Assembly (NCBI GenBank): GCA_020201295.1
Contig: JAIVHA010000012.1
Span: 1 to 30,580, forward strand
Reading direction: 5' to 3'
Source: Lysobacteraceae bacterium
GTDB lineage: Bacteria; Pseudomonadota; Gammaproteobacteria; DSM-19610
Length of the DNA: 30,580 bases
Part shown: positions 15,659 through 25,890 of the stretch, in pieces
Layout: each line of letters begins with the position of its first letter
How positions within the stretch are numbered: the stretch's first letter is position 1
Made by a program: the position numbers and the translations under genes
The notes under the pieces: model-generated
Seen by the model: the letters and a program-made list of their open reading frames with translations, nothing else
Told to the model about the DNA's origin: nothing
The model's database searches: none

Positions 15659-16282
15659 ATGGTCGAGCGCGCGCGCAAGGGGAAAAGCGGACAGGCCTCG
15701 CGGCCCGTCAGCCTGTTGGCGCGACTGCAACCCTGGTGGCCACGACTGGGCCGGGGCGCGCTGGTGCTGGTCCTGGTGCTGGCCGGTGTCGGCCTGGTGC
15801 GCTGGACCCAGGACCCGAACAGCCTGCCCATGCGCCAGCTGCAGATCGAAGGGACCCTGCGCTACCTCAGCGAGGCGGAATTGCAGGCACGGGTGGTGCC
15901 CCATGTGCGGGGCGGATTCTTCAACGTGGACGTGGTCGCCATCCAGCGCGCAGCGCAGGAGCTGGACTGGGTGGACCGGGTGTCGGTGCGGCGGGTATGG
16001 CCGGATACCGTGCGCCTGCATGTGCAGGAACAGCAACCCGTGGCGCGCTGGGGCGACGGTGCGTTGCTGAACCCGCGCGGCGAGCGGTTTTCCGCCGCCG
16101 GTCGCGAGATACAGGTCAGCATGCAACTGGGACGTATCGATGCCAGGCAACGGGTGCGGCGCTTCCTGCGCGCCTATCCCAGCCTGGTGGCAAGCAGGGA
16201 GGAGCGTTTGCAACACGTGGATCTGCGCTACAGCAACGGCTTTGCCGTGCGCTGGGCGCGCAACGGGACTACAGAGAGCTGA
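15659..16282 (+). CDS. ftsQ: Cell division protein FtsQ, apparently lacking about 60 residues in frame
   Basis: A bitopic divisome scaffold linking early and late proteins through FtsBL. The basic cytoplasmic tail (residues 1-32) leads to a transmembrane helix (about 33-50, ALVLVLVLAGVGLVRW). The POTRA domain follows (MRQLQIEGTLRYLSEAELQA, then WVDRVSVRRVWPDTVRLHVQ and PVARWGDGALLNPRGERFSA). Next, FSAAGREI runs straight into QVSMQLGRIDARQRVRRFL and the final VDLRYSNGFAVRW. In homologues about 60 residues of the beta domain separate these points. The 207-residue length, against roughly 250-280 usually, supports an in-frame internal deletion near 16105-16120. ATG 15659 is chosen, with GGGGAG ten bases upstream. 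ATG 15641 inside ddl is less likely. Confidence 0.88.
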   Translation: MVERARKGKSGQASRPVSLLARLQPWWPRLGRGALVLVLVLAGVGLVRWTQDPNSLPMRQLQIEGTLRYLSEAELQARVVPHVRGGFFNVDVVAIQRAAQELDWVDRVSVRRVWPDTVRLHVQEQQPVARWGDGALLNPRGERFSAAGREIQVSMQLGRIDARQRVRRFLRAYPSLVASREERLQHVDLRYSNGFAVRWARNGTTES

Positions 16283-17524
16283 ATGCCCATGGCCAAGAAG
16301 ATTGAAAAAAACCTCATCGTGGGACTCGACGTCGGCACCTCCAAGGTGGTGGCCATCGTCGGTGAGATCACGCCGGAGGGTGGTGTGGAGATCATCGGCA
16401 TCGGTTCCCATCCCTCGCGCGGCCTCAAGAAGGGCGTGGTGGTGAACATCGAATCCACAGTGCATTCCATCCAGCGCGCCGTGGAAGAGGCCGAGCTGAT
16501 GGCCGGCTGCCAGATCCACTCGGTGTACGCGGGCATCGCGGGCAGTCATATCCGCAGCCTGAATTCCCACGGCATCGTGGCCATCCGCGACAAGGAAGTG
16601 ACGCCCAGCGACGTGGAGCGGGTCATCGACGCCGCGCGCGCGGTGGCCATCCCCGCCGACCAGAAGATCCTGCACATCCTGCCCCAGGAATTCATCATCG
16701 ATGCCCAGGACGGTATTCGTGAACCGGTGGGCATGTCCGGCGTGCGCCTGGAGGCCAAGGTGCACATGGTCACCGGTGCGGTGAGCGCGGCCCAGAACAT
16801 CATCAAGTGCGTGCGCCGCTGCGGCCTGGAAGTGGACGACGTGATCCTGGAGCAGCTCGCCTCGAGCTATTCCGTGCTTACCGAGGACGAAAAGGAACTG
16901 GGCGTATGCCTGGTGGACATCGGCGGCGGCACCACCGACATCGCCGTGTTCACCGAGGGCTCCATCCGCCACACGGCAGTGATCCCCATCGCCGGCGACC
17001 AGGTCACCAACGACATCGCGGTGGCACTGCGCACCCCGACCCAGAACGCGGAAGAGATCAAGATCAAGTACGCCTGCGCCCTCACCCAGCTGGCCAGCAG
17101 CGAGGAGAGCATCGAGGTGCCGGGTGTGGGCGACCGGGGCAGTCGCCGGCTGGCACGCCAGACCCTGGCGGAGGTGGTCGAGCCCCGCTACGAGGAACTC
17201 ATGACCCTGGTGCAGGCGGAACTGCGTCGCAGTGGTTTCGAGGACCTGATCGCCGCCGGCGTGGTGCTCACCGGCGGCAGTTCCAAGATCGAAGGCCTGG
17301 TGGATTTGGCGGAAGAGATATTCCACATGCCGGTACGGCTGGGTTCGCCCCAGTATGTCACCGGCCTGTTCGATGTGGTGCGCAATCCGATCTATGCCAC
17401 GGGGGTCGGTTTGCTGCTGTTCGGCAACCAGAATCGCACGCACCGTAATCTGGACGTGCATCTGGGCCGTGGCTTCAAGGGCGTATTGAACCGGATGAAG
17501 AGTTGGTTTCAGGGGAATTTTTAG
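16283..17524 (+). CDS. ftsA: Cell division protein FtsA
   Basis: An actin-like ATPase that tethers FtsZ to the membrane. The 413-residue protein begins its fold with IVGLDVGTSKVVAIVGEI (phosphate 1), followed by the 1C subdomain (GIGSHPSRGLKKGVVVNIES and beyond), VCLVDIGGGTTDIAVFTEGS (phosphate 2) and VVLTGGSSKIEGLVDLAEE (adenosine motif). The C-terminus ends in the membrane-targeting amphipathic helix FKGVLNRMKSWFQGNF. Start ATG 16283 directly follows the ftsQ stop, with AGAGAG as ribosome-binding site. ATG 16289 (MAKKIEKN) is an alternative. It is separated from ftsZ by an unusual 215-bp spacer with repeats. Confidence 0.98.
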   Translation: MPMAKKIEKNLIVGLDVGTSKVVAIVGEITPEGGVEIIGIGSHPSRGLKKGVVVNIESTVHSIQRAVEEAELMAGCQIHSVYAGIAGSHIRSLNSHGIVAIRDKEVTPSDVERVIDAARAVAIPADQKILHILPQEFIIDAQDGIREPVGMSGVRLEAKVHMVTGAVSAAQNIIKCVRRCGLEVDDVILEQLASSYSVLTEDEKELGVCLVDIGGGTTDIAVFTEGSIRHTAVIPIAGDQVTNDIAVALRTPTQNAEEIKIKYACALTQLASSEESIEVPGVGDRGSRRLARQTLAEVVEPRYEELMTLVQAELRRSGFEDLIAAGVVLTGGSSKIEGLVDLAEEIFHMPVRLGSPQYVTGLFDVVRNPIYATGVGLLLFGNQNRTHRNLDVHLGRGFKGVLNRMKSWFQGNF

Positions 17525-17559
17525 GAAGCAGTCGTTGGCAGGCTGTGCAGGGAGGACGT

Positions 17560-17644
17560 CCCCTCTCCCGATGGGAGAGGGACAGGGTGAGGGTAAGGGC
17601 AAGGATTCCCCCTCACCCCAACCCTCTCCCCAAGGGGAGAGGGA
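17560..17644. repeat. Paired inverted repeat, CCCTCACCCCAACCCTCTCC family
   Basis: Two facing copies of a GC-rich module (CCCTCTCCC...GGGAGAGGG plus CAGGGTGAGGG, then CCCTCACCCCAACCCTCTCC plus GGGGAGAGGG) are separated by 16 bp. Each copy forms its own hairpin, and the two together can form a long cruciform. A related pair lies at 30375-30488. The element accounts for much of the enlarged ftsA-ftsZ spacer. Modules of this kind are common in gammaproteobacterial intergenic DNA. Confidence 0.75.
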
Positions 17645-17679
17645 GCTGGAAAGGGTTTTGTAGAGAAGTGGTTTTGCAG

Positions 17680-17696
17680 GTCGGGTACGACCCGAC
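17680..17696 (+). other. Small hairpin upstream of ftsZ
   Basis: GTCGGGT-ACG-ACCCGAC is a 7-bp perfect stem with a 3-base loop, 44 bp before the ftsZ start. It has no T-tract, so it is not a typical intrinsic terminator. It could be a leader structure or an operator-like site. I see no convincing -35/-10 pair around it. Confidence 0.4.
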
Positions 17697-17739
17697 ACCA
17701 AGGGCGCGATTGTAGAGTTACAACTGAGGAGGAACTGAA

Positions 17740-18888
17740 ATGTTTGAACTAATGGACGCATACAGCCAGAACGCGGTCATCAAGGTGATCGGTGTGGGCG
17801 GTGGCGGCGGCAATGCCGTGCAGCACATGGTGGAGGCCGACATCGAGGGCGTGGATTTCATCTGCGCCAATACCGATGCGCAGGCCCTCAAGAATATGGA
17901 ATCGCGTATCAGCCTGCAGCTGGGCAGCAGCATCACCAAGGGGCTCGGCGCCGGCGCCAACCCCGAGATCGGTCGCCAGGCGGCACTGGAAGACCGTGAT
18001 CGTATCATCGAGGTGATCGAGGGCTCCGACATGCTGTTCATCACCGCCGGCATGGGGGGTGGCACCGGTACCGGCGCGGCTCCTGTGGTGGCGCAGCTGG
18101 CCAAGGAGCTGGGCATCCTGACCGTGGCCGTGGTGACCAAGCCCTTCCCCTTCGAAGGTGGCAAGCGTCTGCATGCGGCCGAAGCGGGCATGAAGGAATT
18201 GAGCCAGTACGTGGATTCCCTGATCACCATCCCCAATGAAAAGCTGCTCACGGTACTGGGCAAGCAGGTGAGTCTGCTGGATGCCTTCAAGGCGGCCAAC
18301 GACGTACTGCTGGGTGCGGTGCAGGGCATCGCCGAGTTGATCACCCGTCCGGGCCTGATCAACGTCGACTTCGCCGACGTGCGCACCGTCATGTCCGAGA
18401 TGGGCATGGCCATGATGGGTTCCGGTGTCGCGAGTGGCCAGGACCGCGCCCGCGAGGCGGCGGAAAGCGCCATCAACAGCCCGTTGCTGGAAGACATCAA
18501 CCTGATGGGCGCGCGCGGTATCCTGGTGAACGTGACCGCCGGCATGGACATGTCCATTGGTGAGTTCGAGGAAGTTGGCAACACCATCAAGGAGTTCGCC
18601 TCCGAGAACGCCACGGTGGTGGTGGGTCCCGTGATCGATCCCACCATGCGCGATGAGCTGCGGGTAACGGTGGTGGCCACCGGCCTGGGTTCCCAGGCGC
18701 TGCAGCAGAAGGAGACGCCCATGAAGCTGGTGGAACGAAACAAGGACGGCGAGGTCGATTACAAGGACTACGAGCAGCCGACCATCAAGCGCAAGCGCGC
18801 GGTGGGTGAGGGCCTGGCCCCCATCACCAGCCAGGAGGACCTGGATTACCTGGACATCCCCGCGTTCCTGCGCCGGCAGGCCGACTAG
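17740..18888 (+). CDS. ftsZ: Cell division protein FtsZ
   Basis: The tubulin-like GTPase that forms the Z-ring. The 382-residue protein has KVIGVGGGGGNAVQHM (residues 12-27), the tubulin signature GGGTGTGAAPVVAQLAKE near 105-122, TKPFPFEGGKR, and the T7 loop NVDFADVRTVMSEMG. The C-terminal tail LDYLDIPAFLRRQAD is the conserved peptide that contacts FtsA and ZapD. ZapD is encoded in this window too. The start ATG 17740 follows a perfect AGGAGG with 7-base spacing, far stronger than in most upstream genes, consistent with high FtsZ output. It is preceded by a 215-bp spacer and ends the dcw cluster. Confidence 0.99.
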   Translation: MFELMDAYSQNAVIKVIGVGGGGGNAVQHMVEADIEGVDFICANTDAQALKNMESRISLQLGSSITKGLGAGANPEIGRQAALEDRDRIIEVIEGSDMLFITAGMGGGTGTGAAPVVAQLAKELGILTVAVVTKPFPFEGGKRLHAAEAGMKELSQYVDSLITIPNEKLLTVLGKQVSLLDAFKAANDVLLGAVQGIAELITRPGLINVDFADVRTVMSEMGMAMMGSGVASGQDRAREAAESAINSPLLEDINLMGARGILVNVTAGMDMSIGEFEEVGNTIKEFASENATVVVGPVIDPTMRDELRVTVVATGLGSQALQQKETPMKLVERNKDGEVDYKDYEQPTIKRKRAVGEGLAPITSQEDLDYLDIPAFLRRQAD

Positions 18889-18895
18889 GCGCCAG

Positions 18896-18925
18896 CCCCG
18901 TCGCGGTTCGCACCCTGCGATGGGG
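18896..18925 (+). terminator. Weak candidate terminator after ftsZ
   Basis: CCCCGTCGC pairs with GCGATGGGG (one G-T pair) around a 12-base loop, starting eight bases after the ftsZ stop. There is no T-tract, so this may be only a 3'-end stabilising hairpin. Confidence 0.3.
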
Positions 18926-19019
18926 TAAGGCTTTCGTTCGCCCTGCCACCAACCCGTTTTCCTCCTCAGTGCGGGGAGGGTGCGGGCGAGCGAGTCACGG
19001 ATTCGTCATTCCGGCGCCC

Positions 19020-19084
19020 GTAGGAGCGACGCAAGTCGCGAAGTGCCACGCGGCCCACCGCTTCGCGACTTGCGTCGCTCCTAC
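19020..19084. repeat. REP doublet, GACGC-core variant
   Basis: GTAGGAGCGACGCAAGTCGC opens the element and its reverse complement closes it, so two REPs face each other around a short linker. The stem pairs GCGAC with GTCGC, unlike the GCGGGC/GCCCGC stem of most copies here. The base changes keep the hairpin, which supports a structure-based element. Confidence 0.8.
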
Positions 19085-19116
19085 AGTAGCAATGGGGTCA
19101 AACTCGATTGACCCTT

Positions 19117-19166
19117 GTAGGAGCGGGCTTTGCCCGCGAATGTTCGCGGCCACAGGCCGTTCCTAC
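19117..19166. repeat. REP doublet, GGGC core with a degenerate right half
   Basis: It opens with GTAGGAGCGGGCTTTGCCCG and closes with an altered inverted half (GGCCGTTCCTAC). The left hairpin is perfect; the right half has diverged. Confidence 0.75.
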
Positions 19167-19362
19167 AGGGGGCAGAATGTCCGGCGAGTGAAGGGTTTGG
19201 CGCGAATTTTGCTAACGTTTTCAGCGGGGTGTGGATGCCGGGGAAACAGGGACTTAGCCGCAAGAGTGTGACTGGTTTCTCTTTTCCTGATATTACAGCT
19301 GTGTTACCATCCGCAACCATCGCCTAAGCTCCGGATCGGCAAGCACTTTTAGGGAAAGACCC

Positions 19363-20274
19363 ATGATACGCCAACGTACACTCAAGAATGTCATTCGCGC
19401 CACCGGCGTGGGGCTCCACACCGGCGAAAAGGTATACCTCACCTTGCGTCCCGCCGCTCCCAACACCGGTATCGTGTTTCGCCGCACCGATCTGGAACCC
19501 CCGGTCGAAATTCGTGCGCGCCCCGAGAACGTGGGCGACACCGTGCTGTCCACCACCCTGGTGAACGGCGATGTGCGCATCTCCACCGTCGAACATCTGT
19601 TGTCGGCCATGGCCGGTCTCGGTATCGATAATGCCTACGTGGACCTGAGCGCCACTGAAGTACCCATCATGGACGGCAGTGCCGGCCCCTTCGTGTTCCT
19701 GATCCAGTCCGCGGGTATCGAGGAACAGAATGCACCCAAGCGCTTCATTCGCATCAAGCGCCCGGTACTGGTGGAAGACGAGGACAAGTGGGCACGCTTT
19801 GATCCTTTCAACGGTTTCAAGGTGGGCTTCACCATCGACTTCCGGCACCCGGTATTCAAGGAAGACACCCAGCGCGCGGAAGTGGATTTTTCCACCACGT
19901 CCTTCGTCCGCGAAGTGAGTCGCGCCCGTACCTTCGGGTTCATGCGTGACATCGAGCAACTGCGCGCCCACAACCTGGCCCTGGGCGGCAGTCTCGACAA
20001 TGCCGTGGTGCTGGACGACTATCGGGTCCTGAATACCGATGGCCTGCGCTACGAGGATGAGTTCGTCAAGCACAAGATCCTGGACGCCATCGGCGACCTC
20101 TACCTGCTCGGCCAGAGCCTCATTGGCGCCTTCCATGGCCACAAGTCCGGGCATGCCCTCAACAACCGCCTGCTGCGCGCCCTCATGGCGGAGCAGGATG
20201 CCTGGGAAGAGGTCACTTTCGAAAACAGCGAGCAGGCACCCATCTGTTTCACCCAGCCGCTGCCGGCTTCCTGA
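19363..20274 (+). CDS. lpxC: UDP-3-O-acyl-N-acetylglucosamine deacetylase LpxC
   Basis: The zinc metalloamidase that performs the committed step of lipid A synthesis. The 303-residue protein has the usual length. The start RQRTLKNVIRATGVGLHTGE, the zinc-ligand motif VEHLLSAMAGLGIDN (His near residue 78), VLNTDGLRYEDEFVKHKILD with the second His/Asp ligands, DAIGDLYLLG and the catalytic-base segment GAFHGHKSGHALNNRLL are all present. ATG 19363 is preceded by AGGGA at good spacing. It follows ftsZ after a 474-bp spacer, as in many gammaproteobacteria, and converges on dciA. Confidence 0.98.
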   Translation: MIRQRTLKNVIRATGVGLHTGEKVYLTLRPAAPNTGIVFRRTDLEPPVEIRARPENVGDTVLSTTLVNGDVRISTVEHLLSAMAGLGIDNAYVDLSATEVPIMDGSAGPFVFLIQSAGIEEQNAPKRFIRIKRPVLVEDEDKWARFDPFNGFKVGFTIDFRHPVFKEDTQRAEVDFSTTSFVREVSRARTFGFMRDIEQLRAHNLALGGSLDNAVVLDDYRVLNTDGLRYEDEFVKHKILDAIGDLYLLGQSLIGAFHGHKSGHALNNRLLRALMAEQDAWEEVTFENSEQAPICFTQPLPAS

Positions 20275-20278
20275 CACC

Positions 20279-20337
20279 CGGGTCGGTTCTGACCCGCCAG
20301 AAACCCGGTTGCACGGCGTTTCTCCTAGCGGGTTTCT
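20279..20337 (+). terminator. Two hairpins between lpxC and dciA
   Basis: CGGGTC-GGTTCT-GACCCG (20279-20296) follows the lpxC stop. A second, longer-range pair AGAAACCCG/CGGGTTTCT (20299-20307 with 20329-20337) overlaps the last codons of dciA. The two genes converge here, so termination in both directions is expected. Neither hairpin has a clear T-tract. Confidence 0.4.
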
Positions 20338-20780
20338 TCAGGTTTTTCGCCGCGGGACGCTACCCGTAGCAGGGCGGCGCGCAGGCGTTCATCCTTCAGG
20401 GAACGGGCGGTCTGTCGCACCAACTGGGCATTGGCCGCTGACAAGGGTTTGTTGCGCCTGGTTTTTTTCTGCCGCGGCACGGCCTGCGGCAGGACCTTGA
20501 TCTGGATTGCGCGCACCGTCACGGATTCCACAGGCGCAAGCTGCTGTAGTAGAGTTCGGGTCTGGAAGCGCAGGCGGCTTGCCCACAGCGGGTTGTCCAC
20601 CGCCAGGATCAGGCAATCGCCGCGCAGGTTCAGTACCTTGCAGTGGATGTCCAGGGGCGGTGGCAGGTTCCTGGACAGCAGGCGTTCCAGTTCGGCCAGC
20701 AGTTGCCGCCGTTCCAGGAACCGGGACAGGACTCCGCCCGTGAACAGTTTGCCAACGGAGACCGGTTTGCGGGTGGGCAT
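20325..20780 (-). CDS. dciA: DUF721 family protein, probable DnaB helicase loader/operator DciA
   Basis: A 151-residue minus-strand protein with the DUF721 fold. An N-terminal helix region (GKLFTGGVLSRFLERRQLLA) is followed by the KH-like beta-alpha core. Conserved residues are visible in HCKVLNLRGDCLILAVDNPL and WASRLRFQTRTLLQQL. The C-terminal tail is basic and probably disordered (PRQKKTRRNKPLS). DciA interacts with the replicative helicase in bacteria that lack DnaC/DnaI loaders. In gammaproteobacteria a gene of this family often lies between lpxC and secA, as here. It converges on lpxC and diverges from the M23 gene with only 52 bp between start codons. Identification is from motifs and context. 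Confidence 0.85.
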   Translation of the reverse strand: MPTRKPVSVGKLFTGGVLSRFLERRQLLAELERLLSRNLPPPLDIHCKVLNLRGDCLILAVDNPLWASRLRFQTRTLLQQLAPVESVTVRAIQIKVLPQAVPRQKKTRRNKPLSAANAQLVRQTARSLKDERLRAALLRVASRGEKPEETR

Positions 20781-20832
20781 GATGCTTGCTTCCTGTGGAC
20801 TGCCATGAACCGGGAATGAACGGATACCCTAA

Positions 20833-21774
20833 ATGAATATCATGCTCTTTACCAACCGCCGCGGACGCGCCGCGAGCATCGCCCTGGGAAGGCCGCAGTT
20901 CCTGTTGCCCCTGCTGACGGGGCTGCTGTTCCTGTGCGGGGCGCTGCTCTACGGGGGCTACCGCCTCGGGGTGGCGCAGGCGGAGACCCCCGTCGGCGCG
21001 GCGCCACCGCCCTGGCAGGCCGAACTGGATCAGCAGCAGGCCGCCATTGAAATGGCCCGTCAGGATGCCGACGCCCATCTCAATGCCCTTGCGCTGCGAC
21101 TCGGACAGATGCAGGCCCAGCTGCTGCGGGTGGATGCCCTGGGCACGCGTCTGGCGCGCATGGCGGAGCTGGACGTGGCAGAATTCGATTTCGACAGTTT
21201 GCCGGGCCAGGGGGGTTCCGAGGAAGAGGTGCAGGAACTCGCCGAAGCCGTCCCCGCGAACACGGAACTACCGGATTTCCTGCGTACCCTGGAGGACCTG
21301 CAGCTGCAGCTCAGCGACCGCCAGCGCAAGCTGACGGTGCTGGAGGGGCTGGTCATGGATCGCAACCTCAAGGCCCAGACCGAGCCCTCCGGACGTCCCA
21401 TCGAGCAGGGCTGGCTGTCCTCCCACTTCGGCAAGCGTACCGACCCCTTCACCGGCAAGCCGGCCATCCATTACGGCATTGATTTCGCCGGCAAGGAGGG
21501 CGCCAATGTCGTGGCGGTGGCCGCCGGTGTGGTGACCTACGTCGGCCACCGTGGTGGCTACGGCAACCTGGTGGAGCTCAGCCATGGCAATGGCTATGTC
21601 ACCCGCTACGCCCATAACCGCGACCACCTGGTCAGCGCCGGGGAACGGGTGGAAAAGGGCCAGGTCATCGCCCGCATGGGTTCCTCCGGCCGTTCCACCG
21701 GCCCCCATGTGCACTTCGAAGTGCTGCGCAACAACAAGGTGGTCAACCCGGGCAAGTACATCGCCGCCCGCTGA
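20833..21774 (+). CDS. Membrane-anchored M23 family peptidase (LysM-less, LytM-type)
   Basis: A 313-residue envelope protein. A basic N-terminus is followed by one transmembrane helix (about residues 26-47, LLPLLTGLLFLCGALLYGGY), a coiled-coil-like region (residues 55-110) and an acidic linker. A second helix pair precedes the C-terminal LytM domain. Zinc ligands are recognisable in HYGIDFAGKEG and the HVHFEV motif, so it is probably an active peptidoglycan endopeptidase rather than an activator-type protein. An M23 protein next to secA is common in gammaproteobacteria, often in the place of secM. The ribosome-binding site before ATG 20833 is weak. Its target cross-link cannot be deduced. Confidence 0.9.
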   Translation: MNIMLFTNRRGRAASIALGRPQFLLPLLTGLLFLCGALLYGGYRLGVAQAETPVGAAPPPWQAELDQQQAAIEMARQDADAHLNALALRLGQMQAQLLRVDALGTRLARMAELDVAEFDFDSLPGQGGSEEEVQELAEAVPANTELPDFLRTLEDLQLQLSDRQRKLTVLEGLVMDRNLKAQTEPSGRPIEQGWLSSHFGKRTDPFTGKPAIHYGIDFAGKEGANVVAVAAGVVTYVGHRGGYGNLVELSHGNGYVTRYAHNRDHLVSAGERVEKGQVIARMGSSGRSTGPHVHFEVLRNNKVVNPGKYIAAR

Positions 21775-21855
21775 CCCCGCCCCTACGCATTAGCCCCCCG
21801 CTTCGGTTATGATACCGCCTTTATCTGAAGCCGGAATTCGCATTCCCTGGTCCCT

Positions 21856-24585
<2,730 letters not shown>

Positions 24586-24664
24586 CGGGCGGGCACCAAG
24601 GTACCAACGCCACTTCGAGCAAAGAAAAGCATGTGTATGATGCGTCCCGTTACGCATGGCACCC

Positions 24665-24729
24665 GTAGGAGCGGGCTCTGCCCGCGAACCGGTAACCGCA
24701 GGCCGTTCGCGGGCAGAGCCCGCTCCTAC
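24665..24729. repeat. REP doublet after secA
   Basis: GTAGGAGCGGGCTCTGCCCG begins the element and its inverted partner GGGCAGAGCCCGCTCCTAC ends it, with a short linker between. It lies 80 bp after the secA stop and 70 bp before argJ. Confidence 0.85.
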
Positions 24730-24798
24730 AGAGCCTATCGTAACCCCCTCTCCGCAATGACGGGTTGACCAGGCTTTTGCTAGTGCGAGACTGACAAC

Positions 24799-25883
24799 AT
24801 GGCCGTAGGCTATTCCCAGCTTCCCGAACTCCTGCCCGTCGCCGGTATCCGCTGGGGCGTCACGCAGGCGGGCGTGCGTTATAAAAACCGTCGCGACCTG
24901 GTGGTGATGGAGCTAGCCCCCGGCAGCACCGTGGCGGCCGCCTTTACCCGCAATGCCTTCTGCGCCGCGCCGGTCACGGTGGCATCGGGCCCGAACAGAT
25001 CCTGCCCTTCTCCACCGGCGTGATCGGTGAACCGCTGCCCGTGGAGCGCATCGTCGCCGGCTTGCCGGCGGCGCTGGCGGCCCTCGACGCGGGCGGCTGG
25101 GCCGAAGCGGCCCATGGCATCATGACCACCGACACCGTGGCCAAGGGCCTCTCGAAACAGGTGGAGATCGCGGGCAAGACCATCACCGTCACCGGCATTG
25201 CCAAGGGCTCGGGCATGATCCGTCCCGACATGGCCACCATGCTGTCCTATATCGCCACCGATGCGGCCGTGTCGCGGGAACTGTTGCAGGAACTGCTCGA
25301 TCACGCCCTGAACCATTCCTTCAACCGCGTCACCGTGGACGGCGATACCTCCACCAATGATGCCTGCGTGCTGGTGGCCACCGGCGCCGCCGGCGTGACC
25401 ATCGATGCGCCGGGTGCGGCCCTGGAGGCCCTGGGCGCGGCTATCACCGACATCTGCCGCTTCCTGGCCCAGCTGCTGATCCGCGACGGCGAGGGCGCCA
25501 CCAAGTTCGTCAGCGTGCAGGTTGGCGGTGGCCGTGACAGTGACGAATGCCTGCGGGTGGCCTATACCGTGGCGCATTCGCCCCTGGTCAAGACCGCCCT
25601 GTCCGCCAGCGATCCCAACTGGGGTCGCATCCTGGCCGCCGTGGGCCGTGCCGGTGTCGAGGACCTGGTGCTGGAGGACGTGGAGATCTACCTCGACGCG
25701 GTGTGCATCGTGCGCCAGGGTGCCCGCGCCGCCGACTACACCGAGGAACAGGGCAAGCGGGTCATGAGCCAGGCGGAGTTCCTGATCGACATCCGCCTGG
25801 GCCGGGGGAGTGTCTCCGAGACCGTATGGACCTGTGATTTCTCCGCGGAGTATGTGCGCATCAATGCGGACTACCGTTCCTGA
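24799..25883 (+). pseudogene. argJ: Bifunctional ornithine acetyltransferase/N-acetylglutamate synthase ArgJ, disrupted by internal deletion with frame change
   Basis: ArgJ recycles the acetyl group in arginine synthesis. The 5' part reads VAGIRWGVTQAGVRYKNRRD and FTRNAFCAAPVTVA, then loses frame at about 24982-24990. The correct protein resumes one frame away as PEQILPFSTGVIGEPLPVER and continues to the stop. The missing part, about 40-45 residues, carries in homologues the LVNTGNANAGTG oxyanion-hole segment. The remainder has the autoprocessing site (GIAKGSGMIRPDMATMLSYI, cleavage expected before Thr in MATML), VDGDTSTNDACVL and SDPNWGRI. As written the gene cannot make a full ArgJ. An upstream TTGACC (24765-24770) has no good -10 partner. 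No Shine-Dalgarno is evident. Confidence 0.88.
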
Positions 25884-25890
25884 GGCGGGC

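Larger units (their letters stand above)
18889..19362 (+). other. 474-bp ftsZ-lpxC spacer
   Basis: The spacer holds a possible terminator hairpin, two REP doublets (19020-19084 and 19117-19166) and about 190 bp of AT-richer DNA before lpxC. That last part probably carries the lpxC promoter (for example around TGATATTACAGCTGTGTTAC at 19288-19307), but no box pair is close enough to consensus to call. AGGGA at 19351-19355 is the lpxC ribosome-binding site. I see no convincing ORF here. Confidence 0.5.

Noticed and set aside
15524..17761. Minus-strand ORF of 745 codons opposite ddl/ftsQ/ftsA
   Set aside because: It crosses several confidently identified genes and repeats; its composition is that of an antisense frame.
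19130..19327. 65-codon plus-strand ORF before lpxC
   Set aside because: Its first half is translated REP sequence and there is no ribosome-binding site or coding-like composition.
24765..24793. Promoter for argJ based on TTGACC
   Set aside because: No acceptable -10 hexamer lies 16-18 bp downstream.
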